A stretch of DNA of 64,000 nt from assembly GCF_024207115.1 (NCBI RefSeq), contig NZ_CP100128.1, positions 248,001-312,000 of the forward strand. Reading direction: 5' to 3'. This DNA comes from Chromobacterium sp. IIBBL 290-4. Its GTDB lineage: Bacteria; Pseudomonadota; Gammaproteobacteria; Burkholderiales; Chromobacteriaceae. Position 1 is the stretch's first letter, and each line of letters starts with the position of its first letter. The notes under the pieces are model-generated. The model made no database searches. It worked only from the letters and a program-made list of their open reading frames with translations, and was not told the DNA's origin. The translations under genes were made by a program, and so were the position numbers. This document shows, one piece after another, positions 56,325 to 64,000 of the stretch.

Positions 56325-57934
56325 GCAACAGCATTGCATCGACCGCTTCGGCGGTCGGCATCAGCCGGGCCGAGCGCAAGGTGATTCTGGCCTCATCGCT
56401 CGGCACGGTGTTCGAGTGGTACGACTTTTTCCTGTATGGCGCGCTGGCCGCCATCATAGGCAAGCAATTCTTCACCGGCGTCAATGAAACCACCGGCTTC
56501 ATCCTGGCGCTGCTCACCTTCGCCGCCGGCTTCCTGGTGCGGCCTTTCGGCGCGCTGGTATTCGGCCGGCTGGGCGACATGATAGGCCGTAAATACACCT
56601 TCCTCGCCACCATCGTCATCATGGGCCTGTCCACCTTTCTGGTGGGCCTGCTGCCCGGCTACGCCACGCTGGGCATCGCCGCGCCCATCATGCTGGTGTC
56701 GCTGCGCATGCTGCAAGGCCTGGCGATAGGCGGCGAATACGGCGGCGCGGCCATTTATGTGGCGGAACACGCGCCCGACAACAAGCGCGGCGGCTACACC
56801 AGCTGGATTCAAACCACCGCCGGCGCCGGCCTGTTATTGTCATTGCTGGTGATTCTGGCTTGCCGCAAGCTGACGGGCGAAGCCTTCAATGAATGGGGCT
56901 GGCGCCTGCCCTTCCTGGTGTCCATCTTCCTGCTGGCCATCTCCACCTGGATCCGGCTGTCCATGCAGGAGTCGCCGGCCTTTCTGAAGATGAAGGCCGA
57001 GGGCAAACACTCCAAGGCGCCGATCAGCGAAGCCTTCGGCAACTGGGGCAATCTGAAGATCGTGCTGATCTCGCTGTTCGGCTTCAATGGCGGCCAGGCC
57101 GTCACCTTTTACTGCGCCCAGTTCTACTCGATGTTTTTCCTGACGCAAATCCTCAAGGTGGACCCGCAAACCGCCAATCTGATGCTGATCGCGTCGCTGA
57201 TCCTCACCACGCCGCTGTTTCTGTACTTCGGCCACCTGTCCGACCGCATCGGCCGCAAGCCGGTCATGCTGGCGGGCTTGACTCTGGGCTTGGTCCTGAC
57301 CTTCCCGGCCTTCCGCTGGCTGACCGACTACGCCAACCCCGATGTGGCCGCCGCTCAGGCCCGCTCGCCGGTGACGGTGGTGGCGGACCCGGCGAGCTGC
57401 CACTTCCAGTTCGACCCCATAGGCAAAGCCAAGCTGAACACGCCTTGCGACCAGGCCAAGGCATTGCTGGCGAAAAACGGCGTGCCTTATCAACAGCAGG
57501 CCGCGGCAGCCGGCGTCACCGAAATCCACATCGGTTCGACTGTCCAGCAGGGATTCGACAAGAAGGCGCTGCAAGACAGCCTCAAGGCCGCAGGTTATCC
57601 GGAAAAGGCCGATCCGGCCAAGATCAACCACCTCATGGTGATCCTGGTGCTGGTGCTGTTGTCGGTGATTTCGGCGCTGGCCTATGGTCCGCTGGCCGCG
57701 CTGATGGTGGAGCTGTTCCCCACCCGCATCCGCTATACCTCGATGTCGCTGCCCTACCACTTGGGCAATGGCTGGATAGGCGGCCTGATGCCGACAGTGG
57801 CCTTCTCGCTGGTGGTGTACACCGGCGATATCCTGTACGGCCTGTGGTATCCCATTGTGGTGTATGCCGTCAGCCTAGTGGTGAGCCTGCTATTCCTGAA
57901 GGAAACCTTCCGCAACGACATCCATCAGCACTAA
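56321..57934 (+). CDS. MFS transporter of the metabolite:H+ symporter (MHS) family
   Basis: 537 residues. MHS signatures: SSLGTVFEWYDFFLYG, VRPFGALVFGRLGDMIGRK, RMLQGLAIGGEYGGA and GHLSDRIGRKPVM. About 12 transmembrane helices. Between the helix ending near residue 340 and the next near 440 there is a soluble insertion of about 100 residues with two cysteines (PASCHFQF and TPCDQAK), as also seen in some Burkholderia/Pseudomonas homologues I recall. It imports a small organic acid, betaine or similar compound by proton symport, probably the substrate of the GMC enzyme. Confidence 0.88.
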   Translation: MSNSIASTASAVGISRAERKVILASSLGTVFEWYDFFLYGALAAIIGKQFFTGVNETTGFILALLTFAAGFLVRPFGALVFGRLGDMIGRKYTFLATIVIMGLSTFLVGLLPGYATLGIAAPIMLVSLRMLQGLAIGGEYGGAAIYVAEHAPDNKRGGYTSWIQTTAGAGLLLSLLVILACRKLTGEAFNEWGWRLPFLVSIFLLAISTWIRLSMQESPAFLKMKAEGKHSKAPISEAFGNWGNLKIVLISLFGFNGGQAVTFYCAQFYSMFFLTQILKVDPQTANLMLIASLILTTPLFLYFGHLSDRIGRKPVMLAGLTLGLVLTFPAFRWLTDYANPDVAAAQARSPVTVVADPASCHFQFDPIGKAKLNTPCDQAKALLAKNGVPYQQQAAAAGVTEIHIGSTVQQGFDKKALQDSLKAAGYPEKADPAKINHLMVILVLVLLSVISALAYGPLAALMVELFPTRIRYTSMSLPYHLGNGWIGGLMPTVAFSLVVYTGDILYGLWYPIVVYAVSLVVSLLFLKETFRNDIHQH

Positions 57935-58239
57935 GCCACTGCGCAGCCCCGCCTCCCGGGGCTGCGCGCCTTCCCCGCCACCCGCTGCAAACCTGGCCCT
58001 TCTCCAAGCGGCAAGCGATTCTCAAAATATGCGATAAGCTGAAAGTAAACGCGCCTGCGCATTCCCGCCGCGCCATCCAACTCGCCGCCAAGCCGGCCGC
58101 TTGCCTTGACGGTTCGCCCGCCGCGCAAGATTTGAGCGCCACCTGGCCTCTGCCCCTCAAGCCTATAGACACCTCGCATGGCGGAAGGCTTACCGTTATT
58201 TTAAATTTTTCATTATCAATAATTCAATTATAAAAGTGG
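57935..58239. other. intergenic region before the pilin-like gene
   Basis: About 300 bp without a gene. The first half is GC-rich; the second half (58195-58265) is abruptly AT-rich and leads into a promoter. I see no terminator with a T-run for the MFS gene. Confidence 0.4.
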
Positions 58240-58268
58240 TTGATGTTTACAATCCATATACATATACT
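58240..58268 (+). promoter_or_regulatory. promoter of the small pilin-like gene
   Basis: TTGATG (58240-58245), 17 bp, TATACT (58263-58268), in an AT-rich stretch. It implies a leader of about 95 nt before the start at 58371. Confidence 0.6.
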
Positions 58269-58370
58269 CAACTTAACAGATGGCCTTAAACAAAAGGCCA
58301 AAACCTTAAACCAATAGTTTAAACAATTCCGCCGATCCGCACGAACCCGCGAGCCGGCAGGGAGGTCAAA

Positions 58371-58673
58371 ATGAAAAAAGTCATCCTCACTCTGGCAGCC
58401 TTGGCTGCTCTGCAGTCCGGCTTGGTTCTGGCCTCCGACAGCGGTACGATCTCCTTCACCGGCGCCATCGTCAAAGAACCGTGCGCCGAGTCCAGCAGCG
58501 ATTTGCTGAAATACGCGCAAAACCCGCGCCTCTACCAAGCGGCCCGCAAGGAAGCATCCTCGCAAGTCTGCTCCGGCATGAGCAACACGCAATCGCTGAG
58601 CGTTTCCACGATCAGCATGGCCAGCGGCAGCGCCGAAAGCAGCGGCCAGATCGTGACCGTGGTCTACAACTGA
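58371..58673 (+). CDS. small exported fimbrial-subunit-like protein
   Basis: 100 residues. A signal peptide (MKKVILTLAALAALQSGLVLA) is followed by GTISFTGAIVKEPC, the N-terminal strand and first Cys of type 1 pilins, a second Cys in SQVCSG, and a final strand-like GQIVTVVYN. The length is far below the about 150 residues of mature pilins, so it may be a minimal or degenerate pilin-like secreted protein rather than a polymerising subunit. AGGGAGG precedes the ATG. It converges with the usher operon. Confidence 0.6.
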   Translation: MKKVILTLAALAALQSGLVLASDSGTISFTGAIVKEPCAESSSDLLKYAQNPRLYQAARKEASSQVCSGMSNTQSLSVSTISMASGSAESSGQIVTVVYN

Positions 58674-58689
58674 TAGCCCCATCGAATAG

Positions 58690-58727
58690 CAAAAGCCCCC
58701 GGTCTGCCGACCGGAGGCTTTTTTTAT
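58690..58727 (+). terminator. terminator after the small pilin-like gene
   Basis: AAGCCCCCGGTC and GACCGGAGGCTT form a stem around TGCC with one mismatch, followed by seven T's. The convergent usher operon may also use it from the other side through its A-run. Confidence 0.8.
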
Positions 58728-58785
58728 TGATCCGCGCCGCCGCAGTTCCTGAGCCAACTGGCTCGGGCCGCAACCGCGCGGCGCG

Positions 58786-59757
58786 TTACTGGTAAAGCAT
58801 GTCTATCGTGATCGCCGTCTGCAATCCGCCCGGCATCACCGTGTTTGTCCTCACATATTCGGCAAACAATCCCAGCTGCGCCGCTTGCGATTGCACATTG
58901 ACCACCCGGGTATTGTTGGTGGCGTTCGCGCCGATATTCGCGCCGTCGGCGACGCTGCCCAGATTGATGGCCACGCCCTTGGCGCTGCCTCCGGTATTGG
59001 CGAACAACACCGGATTATCGCTGTCCGAGGTGCCGGAAAAACGGAAGGTCGCCGTTTTCACGCCAGTCGAGCAGTTTTGGGCGCTGATGGTAAAGTAGCT
59101 CCTGGCCAGGGCGCTGCCGACCGCGGCGAACTGCGGACCGCCGACTATGGGCAGGTTCACCGTGTACTGTCCGCCGGCGCTGAGATTGCACGTGCCGCCA
59201 GGGGTAAAGAAAACAGTGCCGGATATCAGCTGATTGAAATTGATATTGGGCGTGATATTGATCCCGCCAACCCCATCCAGCTGGAAAACCGAATACTGCG
59301 ATACATTGACCGAGCCGCTGGAAGGCGCATTCGCCGTCTTGATCAAGACGATCGAATACTGCAGGCTGGTTTTCACCGCGCCATACCAGGGAACATAAAT
59401 GCCGGTGTCGATCGCGCCGCTGTTGCGGGTATAGGTCACGCCATTGAAAAGAATCCCGATCTGCACGCCCGCCGCCAGCGTCTGGTTTTGCGGATTCACC
59501 CAAAAGTACACATCCTCGCCTATGCTTTGCGTGCAATACAGGCTGAGAGTCTGCAACGGCGACTGCCAGATGACGGTTCCAACCGGCACATTCGCCGCCA
59601 CATACAAATTGCTGGGCAGCGTCAAAGTCGCGCTGACCGCGCCCGTCGTATCCTTGCCGTTCCAGCACCCCAGCGCATGGCTCAAGGAAGGCGCCGCGCT
59701 CAATAGCAAACACAGCCACAGGCGCGCCATGCGTAGAATCAGTTTATTCATTTTCAT
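58786..59757 (-). CDS. two-domain fimbrial tip adhesin
   Basis: 323 residues. A signal peptide ends about residue 29 (LSHALGC). The N-terminal domain (about 30-175) is a unique lectin-like part, and the C-terminal pilin domain (about 190-323) has CNLSAGGQYTVNLP and ends in the donor-type EYVRTNTVMPGGLQTAITIDMLYQ pattern. This is the FimH-type layout: receptor binding at the tip, then a pilin fold that joins the rod. It is the last gene of the operon, the usual place for the adhesin. Confidence 0.82.
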   Translation of the reverse strand: MKMNKLILRMARLWLCLLLSAAPSLSHALGCWNGKDTTGAVSATLTLPSNLYVAANVPVGTVIWQSPLQTLSLYCTQSIGEDVYFWVNPQNQTLAAGVQIGILFNGVTYTRNSGAIDTGIYVPWYGAVKTSLQYSIVLIKTANAPSSGSVNVSQYSVFQLDGVGGINITPNINFNQLISGTVFFTPGGTCNLSAGGQYTVNLPIVGGPQFAAVGSALARSYFTISAQNCSTGVKTATFRFSGTSDSDNPVLFANTGGSAKGVAINLGSVADGANIGANATNNTRVVNVQSQAAQLGLFAEYVRTNTVMPGGLQTAITIDMLYQ

Positions 59758-59772
59758 CGCTCACCAACGGCG

Positions 59773-62415
59773 CTAGCGTGCCGTCGCTTCTGGTTGTAAA
59801 GGCTGGCACAGGGCTTCTGTCTGCAGATAGCCGGCACTGGCGTTCTGATGCGGCAATTGATATTGGAAACGGCACTGCTGATCGCGCCCGGAACCCCAGC
59901 TTGCGGTCAGGCTCTGCCCTTCCATGCCGCGGATAAAGGCGCGGCCGCCCTGGCCGATCAAGGCCACATACTCGCCCTTGCCATCGTTGATTTCCGCGCC
60001 GACCGGCAAGCTGCCGCCGCCGGGACGCTTCAAGGCGACAATGACGGGCTTGCCCTGCTGGGTGTTGAATTTCAAAGTCACGATGGCGCCGGCGCGCGGG
60101 GCATCGAGAGCGCTGGTTTCCAGCAGTTCGACATCCTGGTTCATATTCTTGGGATCGAGCGTGATTTCGTTCTGCCGATACGGCATCAGCGAGGACACCA
60201 CCGCATAACCGTCATGGTTGATGCGCACGCCGTTGGTATTGGCCACCGCCGCGCCCTCCGCTCCCGGCGCTTCGATCACCGCTATCGATTCCCCCAAGGC
60301 CTGCGCGGCGGTCACGCCGCCGGGGTGGAACACCAAGGCGCCGCTCACGCCGGCGTTCGTTTGCGTATTGGAGCCATTGACGCTGCCGCCAGCCGAGAAC
60401 GAGGCCACGGAGCTCGCATACTGCACGCTGGCGCCGCCGCTATTGCTGTTGCCGCTCGTATTGGCATAGCTGTTGTTGGCGTAGACGTTGTAGCTCAGAT
60501 TGCGCAAGTCGCCGGCGACGCCGCTGACGCTGACTTGCTCGTTGCGGCTTTGATCGCTGCTGGAGCCCGCGCTGGCGCTCAACAGCGGCGCGCCGGCCCC
60601 GCTCCCCAGCGGCATGGTCAAACTGAGCAGGAATTGATTGATGTTGCGGCCATTGGAATCGCGCGAGCGGCCGGCGGACACATTCAGGCTGACTCGCTTG
60701 AAACTATTGCCATAGCCCAGCTGATAGGTGGTATTCCGGCCGGTTTGATTCCAATAGTCCTGCGTCGTTCCGGTCAGAAAAACATGGCCCCAGCTGCCGC
60801 CCAAAGGCTGGTCCACATTCAGCTGGAACTGGTTTTTCGCCCGCGCCAGGCTGCTGCTTCCATTCAGCAAATTGGCATAGTCCTGAAACTCCAGATAATT
60901 GGCGGTGGAGAAACGATAGGCCGCGACCGTGAAATTGGTGCGGGTTTTCTCCATCAGCTTGCTGAACGACAAACGATAACTCTGCCCCTGCATCGTTTGC
61001 AGGCCCAGGCTTTCGGGCAAAGCGCCCGCCCAGGACTGCGTGACGTCCAGAGCCAAGGCGCCATAAGCCGTATTGATGCCGGCGCCGAGCAAAGCGGATT
61101 GATAATGCTCGGCCAGAATCGCGCCGCCATACGCGGTCAGGCTGTTGCTGATGCCGCGCTGATACGTCGCCTGCGCGAAACCGGGCCGCTGGCTCAGCGA
61201 ATTGCTGCGCCACTGCCCCGCCGTAAAAGCGAAGCGCTCGCGGCCTTCGCGCAGAAGCTGCGGCACGGCGGCGTAAGGCACGATGAATTTTCGCACCCGG
61301 CCATCGGACTCGGTCACCGTCACTTCCAGATCGCCGGAAAAACCGGTGTTATACAAATCGTCGATGCTGAACTCGCCGGGCGCGACGGTATTTTCATAGA
61401 TCAGATTGCCGTTTTGCCGCACCGATACTTTGGCATTGGTTTCCGCCACGCCTCGCACCACCGGCGCATAGCCTTGCAAGGACTCCGGCAGCATGCGGTC
61501 GTCCGATAGGATTTGCACGCCGCGGAAAGACACGCTGCTGAACAAGTCGGAAGGGGTGAAATAATCGCCCACCGTCAAAACCGAGTGCCAAGCGGTCAAA
61601 TCATGCTGCGCGTAAGCGGCCGTATTCTGATAATTGCGCTGGCTCAGGCCATTGCTGTCCTGCTGCGTCAAGGTGCCGTCATAGCGCAGGCGCCATAATC
61701 CGATATTCACGCCGGAATTGGCGGACAAGTAATACTGCGTCGAATTGCCCTGCCCGCTATTGCCCGCGCGATAGACATTGGCGTTGTAGTTGAGAAAGCC
61801 GGCAACCGGCGCGCCCGCATCCCAATATTCAGGCGCGACGTACCCGCGCGCCCGCGCTCGCTGATACCTTTGCGGAATGCTGACGTCCAGTCTTAAATCC
61901 GCGCTATTGAATGAAGAGAACGCGCCGGGCACGATCGAGCCGATTTCGACGCAGCGAGCCAGCTCGTCGCGACCGGGCAGTTGTTGCGGACTCGGCAGTC
62001 GCGAGGCCTCCAACCCTAAATCATCCAACAAGCTCCGATTCAAACACGCTTGCGCCGCCTTGTCGCCAAACGACTTCATCAATACATCGCGCCGCCCCAC
62101 CCAGACGCCGTTGGCGTAAACATCCGCCCGATAGTTGCCCGGCAAGGTGCCGCCCATCTGGTTGAAACGCGACAGATCGATCTGCTGGCCGTTGGAGGTT
62201 TGGTTCAGAAACACCGGGTTGAACTGGACATCCTCAGGAGGCTGGGCCGCCGCCTTTCCGCTCGGCGCGGCGTTCGCGGGCGCAGGCGTAGAGGCGGCCG
62301 GCGCCGCGGCAGAATCGGCCCATGCGGCCGGAGCGCCAAATAAACCGCAAATCAGCAGGCTGAGCGGGTTTAAGACCCAGCGCAAATCAGGTTGTCGTCT
62401 CATGGCGAGCTTCAT
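59773..62415 (-). CDS. fimbrial outer-membrane usher protein
   Basis: About 880 residues; start ATG 62415 or 62403 (a TTG at 62439 is less likely). The usher folds as a 24-strand beta-barrel with plug and periplasmic N- and C-domains; it receives chaperone-subunit complexes and secretes the pilus. Visible are the signal peptide (CGLFGAPAAWA), an N-domain (VQFNPVFLNQTS; RADVYANGVWVG), the barrel/plug region (APVVRGVAETNAKVSVRQNG; GEFSIDDLYNTGFSGDLEVTVTESDG) and the C-domain with Cys pairs near residue 850. It follows the chaperone gene by about 40 nt. Confidence 0.92.
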   Translation of the reverse strand: MKLAMRRQPDLRWVLNPLSLLICGLFGAPAAWADSAAAPAASTPAPANAAPSGKAAAQPPEDVQFNPVFLNQTSNGQQIDLSRFNQMGGTLPGNYRADVYANGVWVGRRDVLMKSFGDKAAQACLNRSLLDDLGLEASRLPSPQQLPGRDELARCVEIGSIVPGAFSSFNSADLRLDVSIPQRYQRARARGYVAPEYWDAGAPVAGFLNYNANVYRAGNSGQGNSTQYYLSANSGVNIGLWRLRYDGTLTQQDSNGLSQRNYQNTAAYAQHDLTAWHSVLTVGDYFTPSDLFSSVSFRGVQILSDDRMLPESLQGYAPVVRGVAETNAKVSVRQNGNLIYENTVAPGEFSIDDLYNTGFSGDLEVTVTESDGRVRKFIVPYAAVPQLLREGRERFAFTAGQWRSNSLSQRPGFAQATYQRGISNSLTAYGGAILAEHYQSALLGAGINTAYGALALDVTQSWAGALPESLGLQTMQGQSYRLSFSKLMEKTRTNFTVAAYRFSTANYLEFQDYANLLNGSSSLARAKNQFQLNVDQPLGGSWGHVFLTGTTQDYWNQTGRNTTYQLGYGNSFKRVSLNVSAGRSRDSNGRNINQFLLSLTMPLGSGAGAPLLSASAGSSSDQSRNEQVSVSGVAGDLRNLSYNVYANNSYANTSGNSNSGGASVQYASSVASFSAGGSVNGSNTQTNAGVSGALVFHPGGVTAAQALGESIAVIEAPGAEGAAVANTNGVRINHDGYAVVSSLMPYRQNEITLDPKNMNQDVELLETSALDAPRAGAIVTLKFNTQQGKPVIVALKRPGGGSLPVGAEINDGKGEYVALIGQGGRAFIRGMEGQSLTASWGSGRDQQCRFQYQLPHQNASAGYLQTEALCQPLQPEATAR

Positions 62416-62456
62416 GGCGGATTCAGTCTGCAGGGGCAAGGAAGCGGCGCGAAGTG

Positions 62457-63209
62457 TCAGGGCGCCAGCTTGGCGTCGGTATGGCTGACCGGCGCGCCGT
62501 AGTCATTGATGCTCTCGTAGGAAACGCCAAGCTCGCCCTCTGGCCGGGACTTGAGGTTTTTCAGCGCAAAATCGTGGCTGCCGCCTGGCGGCACCATGCC
62601 GCCGTCCGTTTCATACTCACGGCCGCCCGATGCCAACACCGCGCGATTCAAGGAGATGTAATACGCCGAGAGGTTCGCCGCGCGCAGCGCATAGCCTTTG
62701 CCTCCGGTTTGCGCCTGCAAGGACCAAGTCAGCTGGCTCGCGGCATCGTCAGGATTGCCGGCCAAGCCATGCGGCCGATAAAACAACTTGATGCGGGAGC
62801 GAAACGCCACCTGCATGAAGTTTTGTTGTTCACTGGTTTTCTTGGGCAAAGGCGGTATATCCAGCACATTCAGCCAGAACACCGATTCCCTGTCTTCCGG
62901 CAAATCCGCGCCGGTATAAGTCAGGCGTATGGTCTGCCCTTTGCTGGGATCGACGCGGAAAATCGGCGGCATGATCAAAAAAGGCGCGTCCGCGGTATTC
63001 GGCACCGACTTTTCATTGCCGCGATCCGCCCAAACCTGCACCAGGGACGGCTCTTTGCCCGGATTATTGACCTTGATCGTCACCTCTCGATCGTCGGCTC
63101 GATAAATCACCCGCGTGCCGGATACCACCACGCCGGCCAGCGCGGCGCTGCTCAACAATGCCGCCGCCAACACCAGTCCGACCACCCCTTGCCATGCTGC
63201 TTGTTTCAT
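62457..63209 (-). CDS. periplasmic fimbrial chaperone (PapD family)
   Basis: 250 residues. Signal peptide (residues 1-25), then the two Ig-like domains. Key features: GTRVIYRADDREVTIKV (strand A/B), the donor strand region, conserved Arg/Lys of the PapD type (GQTIRLTYTG; SRIKLFYRP), and ESVFWLNVLDIPP, the classical chaperone motif. It caps pilin subunits in the periplasm and delivers them to the usher. Confidence 0.93.
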   Translation of the reverse strand: MKQAAWQGVVGLVLAAALLSSAALAGVVVSGTRVIYRADDREVTIKVNNPGKEPSLVQVWADRGNEKSVPNTADAPFLIMPPIFRVDPSKGQTIRLTYTGADLPEDRESVFWLNVLDIPPLPKKTSEQQNFMQVAFRSRIKLFYRPHGLAGNPDDAASQLTWSLQAQTGGKGYALRAANLSAYYISLNRAVLASGGREYETDGGMVPPGGSHDFALKNLKSRPEGELGVSYESINDYGAPVSHTDAKLAP

Positions 63210-63276
63210 TTTTATCAGCCACTATCCAGTCAAAATAGCCGCCGGACGACGGATGCCGCCCGGCGCATGCTCGCGC

Positions 63277-63798
63277 TTATTGGTAAGTCATGGAGTATTG
63301 AACAGAGCTGTTCACCAGACCCGCGGTCGCGGCGCCCGTCGCGTAGTACTGGGCGTAGTAATTCAGGGTGGCGGTGCCGTTATTGATAGAAACCGATTGC
63401 GAACCGACATTGCTGGACAGGTTGATCGGCGCGAAGCTGCTGTTCAGCACTTGCACTTCTACGTTGGTGGCGTTGCCGGTGCCCACGGCGTTCAGCAGAT
63501 TGCCGGTTTGGGAGTCGATGGTCGAACCGACTTCAAAGCGAGTTTGAGCATTGTTCAGACCCGACGGGCAGCTGGTCAGACGGATATTGAACGGGGTCGC
63601 GCCTGCGGTTGCGCCGGAGGTGGTCAGCGCGGAAGCGCCTACCGTCGGCAGCGGCACCGATACATTGGTGCCGGTGGTGCCGGTGATGGTGCAAGTTTGC
63701 GCGGCGATTTTTCCAGTGATGGTGATCAGGCCATCGGAAGCCATGGCGGCGGAGGAAACACCCAGGCCGATCAGCGCGGCGATAACGATCTGCTTCAT
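63277..63798 (-). CDS. major fimbrial subunit (type 1 pilin family)
   Basis: 173 residues. Signal peptide of about 20 residues (SSAAMA), then GLITITGKIAAQTCTITG with the first Cys, the second Cys in SCPSG, and the C-terminal strand with QYYATGAATAGLVNSSVQYSMTYQ, which matches the A.Y.A......G.v.....y...Y pilin end. The operon reads pilin-chaperone-usher-adhesin. GGAGA lies 8 nt before the ATG. Confidence 0.9.
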   Translation of the reverse strand: MKQIVIAALIGLGVSSAAMASDGLITITGKIAAQTCTITGTTGTNVSVPLPTVGASALTTSGATAGATPFNIRLTSCPSGLNNAQTRFEVGSTIDSQTGNLLNAVGTGNATNVEVQVLNSSFAPINLSSNVGSQSVSINNGTATLNYYAQYYATGAATAGLVNSSVQYSMTYQ

Positions 63799-64000
63799 TC
63801 AAAAGTCTCCATTTCAATGATGGGCAATATGGCTGCCCGGTTAAGTGCCCGATTGAGCTCAACGACAAGGTCTTCTTTGCGCCTCGGCAGATCCAAATCG
63901 CCGGTGCGCCGCTACCTGTTTCAGTCCTTCGATCCGCCATATCCGTCCTCATCGCGGCAAGCGCGAGGATAAGCGATACAGGCCGCCAAACCTAGATTGA

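Overview
The window looks like chromosomal DNA from a high-GC betaproteobacterium of the Neisseriales, most likely Chromobacterium or a close relative. The grounds are the gene order thrS-infC-rpmI-rplT-pheS-pheT-ihfA-merR-tRNA-Pro, tgt-yajC-secD-secF, uvrC-pgsA-tRNA-Gly-tRNA-Cys, the codon use and protein similarity. This is recognition from memory; no search was run.

Layout. 1-9000 (minus strand): a methyltransferase cut by the window edge, a DUF1289 protein, and the translation operon thrS to ihfA with tRNA-Pro(GGG) and tRNA-Val(GAC). 9100-18500 (plus): tgt, the Sec accessory genes yajC-secD-secF, a DedA protein, mutL and two hydrolases. 18600-30500: mixed metabolic and signalling genes (lipoprotein-like protein, amine oxidoreductase, polyamine-type ABC ATPase, EAL-CBS-GGDEF protein, alpha/beta hydrolase, enoyl-CoA hydratase, sbcB, chemoreceptor, uppP). 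30600-39300: a minus-strand scpA-nitrilase-osmC-thioredoxin-nudix run, several orphan genes, htpG behind a sigma-32-like promoter, and a ProQ/FinO RNA chaperone.

39500-46420 is the most unusual part. A 5.4-kb integrated element sits in tRNA-Cys(GCA): a 47-bp copy of the tRNA 3' half (44/47 identical) lies at 40341-40387, the intact tRNA at 45731-45804, and a tyrosine integrase lies next to the intact tRNA. Inside are a PAAR-domain protein, a PGRP/T7-lysozyme-type amidase with all key residues, and a small membrane-anchored protein. Together they look like a type VI secretion effector-immunity cassette. Next to them are a phage portal gene fragment, an IS256-family element lacking a target duplication, and a truncated HNH-nuclease gene, so the element seems to be a decayed, phage-derived island. 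It separates tRNA-Leu(UAA), which now has its own promoter, from a tRNA-Gly(GCC) x5 - tRNA-Cys operon.

46420-51060: pgsA, uvrC, a DUF4124 protein and guaB. 51060-57930: an IMPase-like protein, two AraC regulators, and a LysR regulator divergent from a GMC oxidoreductase-MFS transporter pair. 58240-63800: a four-gene chaperone-usher fimbrial operon (pilin, chaperone, usher, two-domain tip adhesin, minus strand) facing a very small pilin-like gene with its own promoter and terminator.
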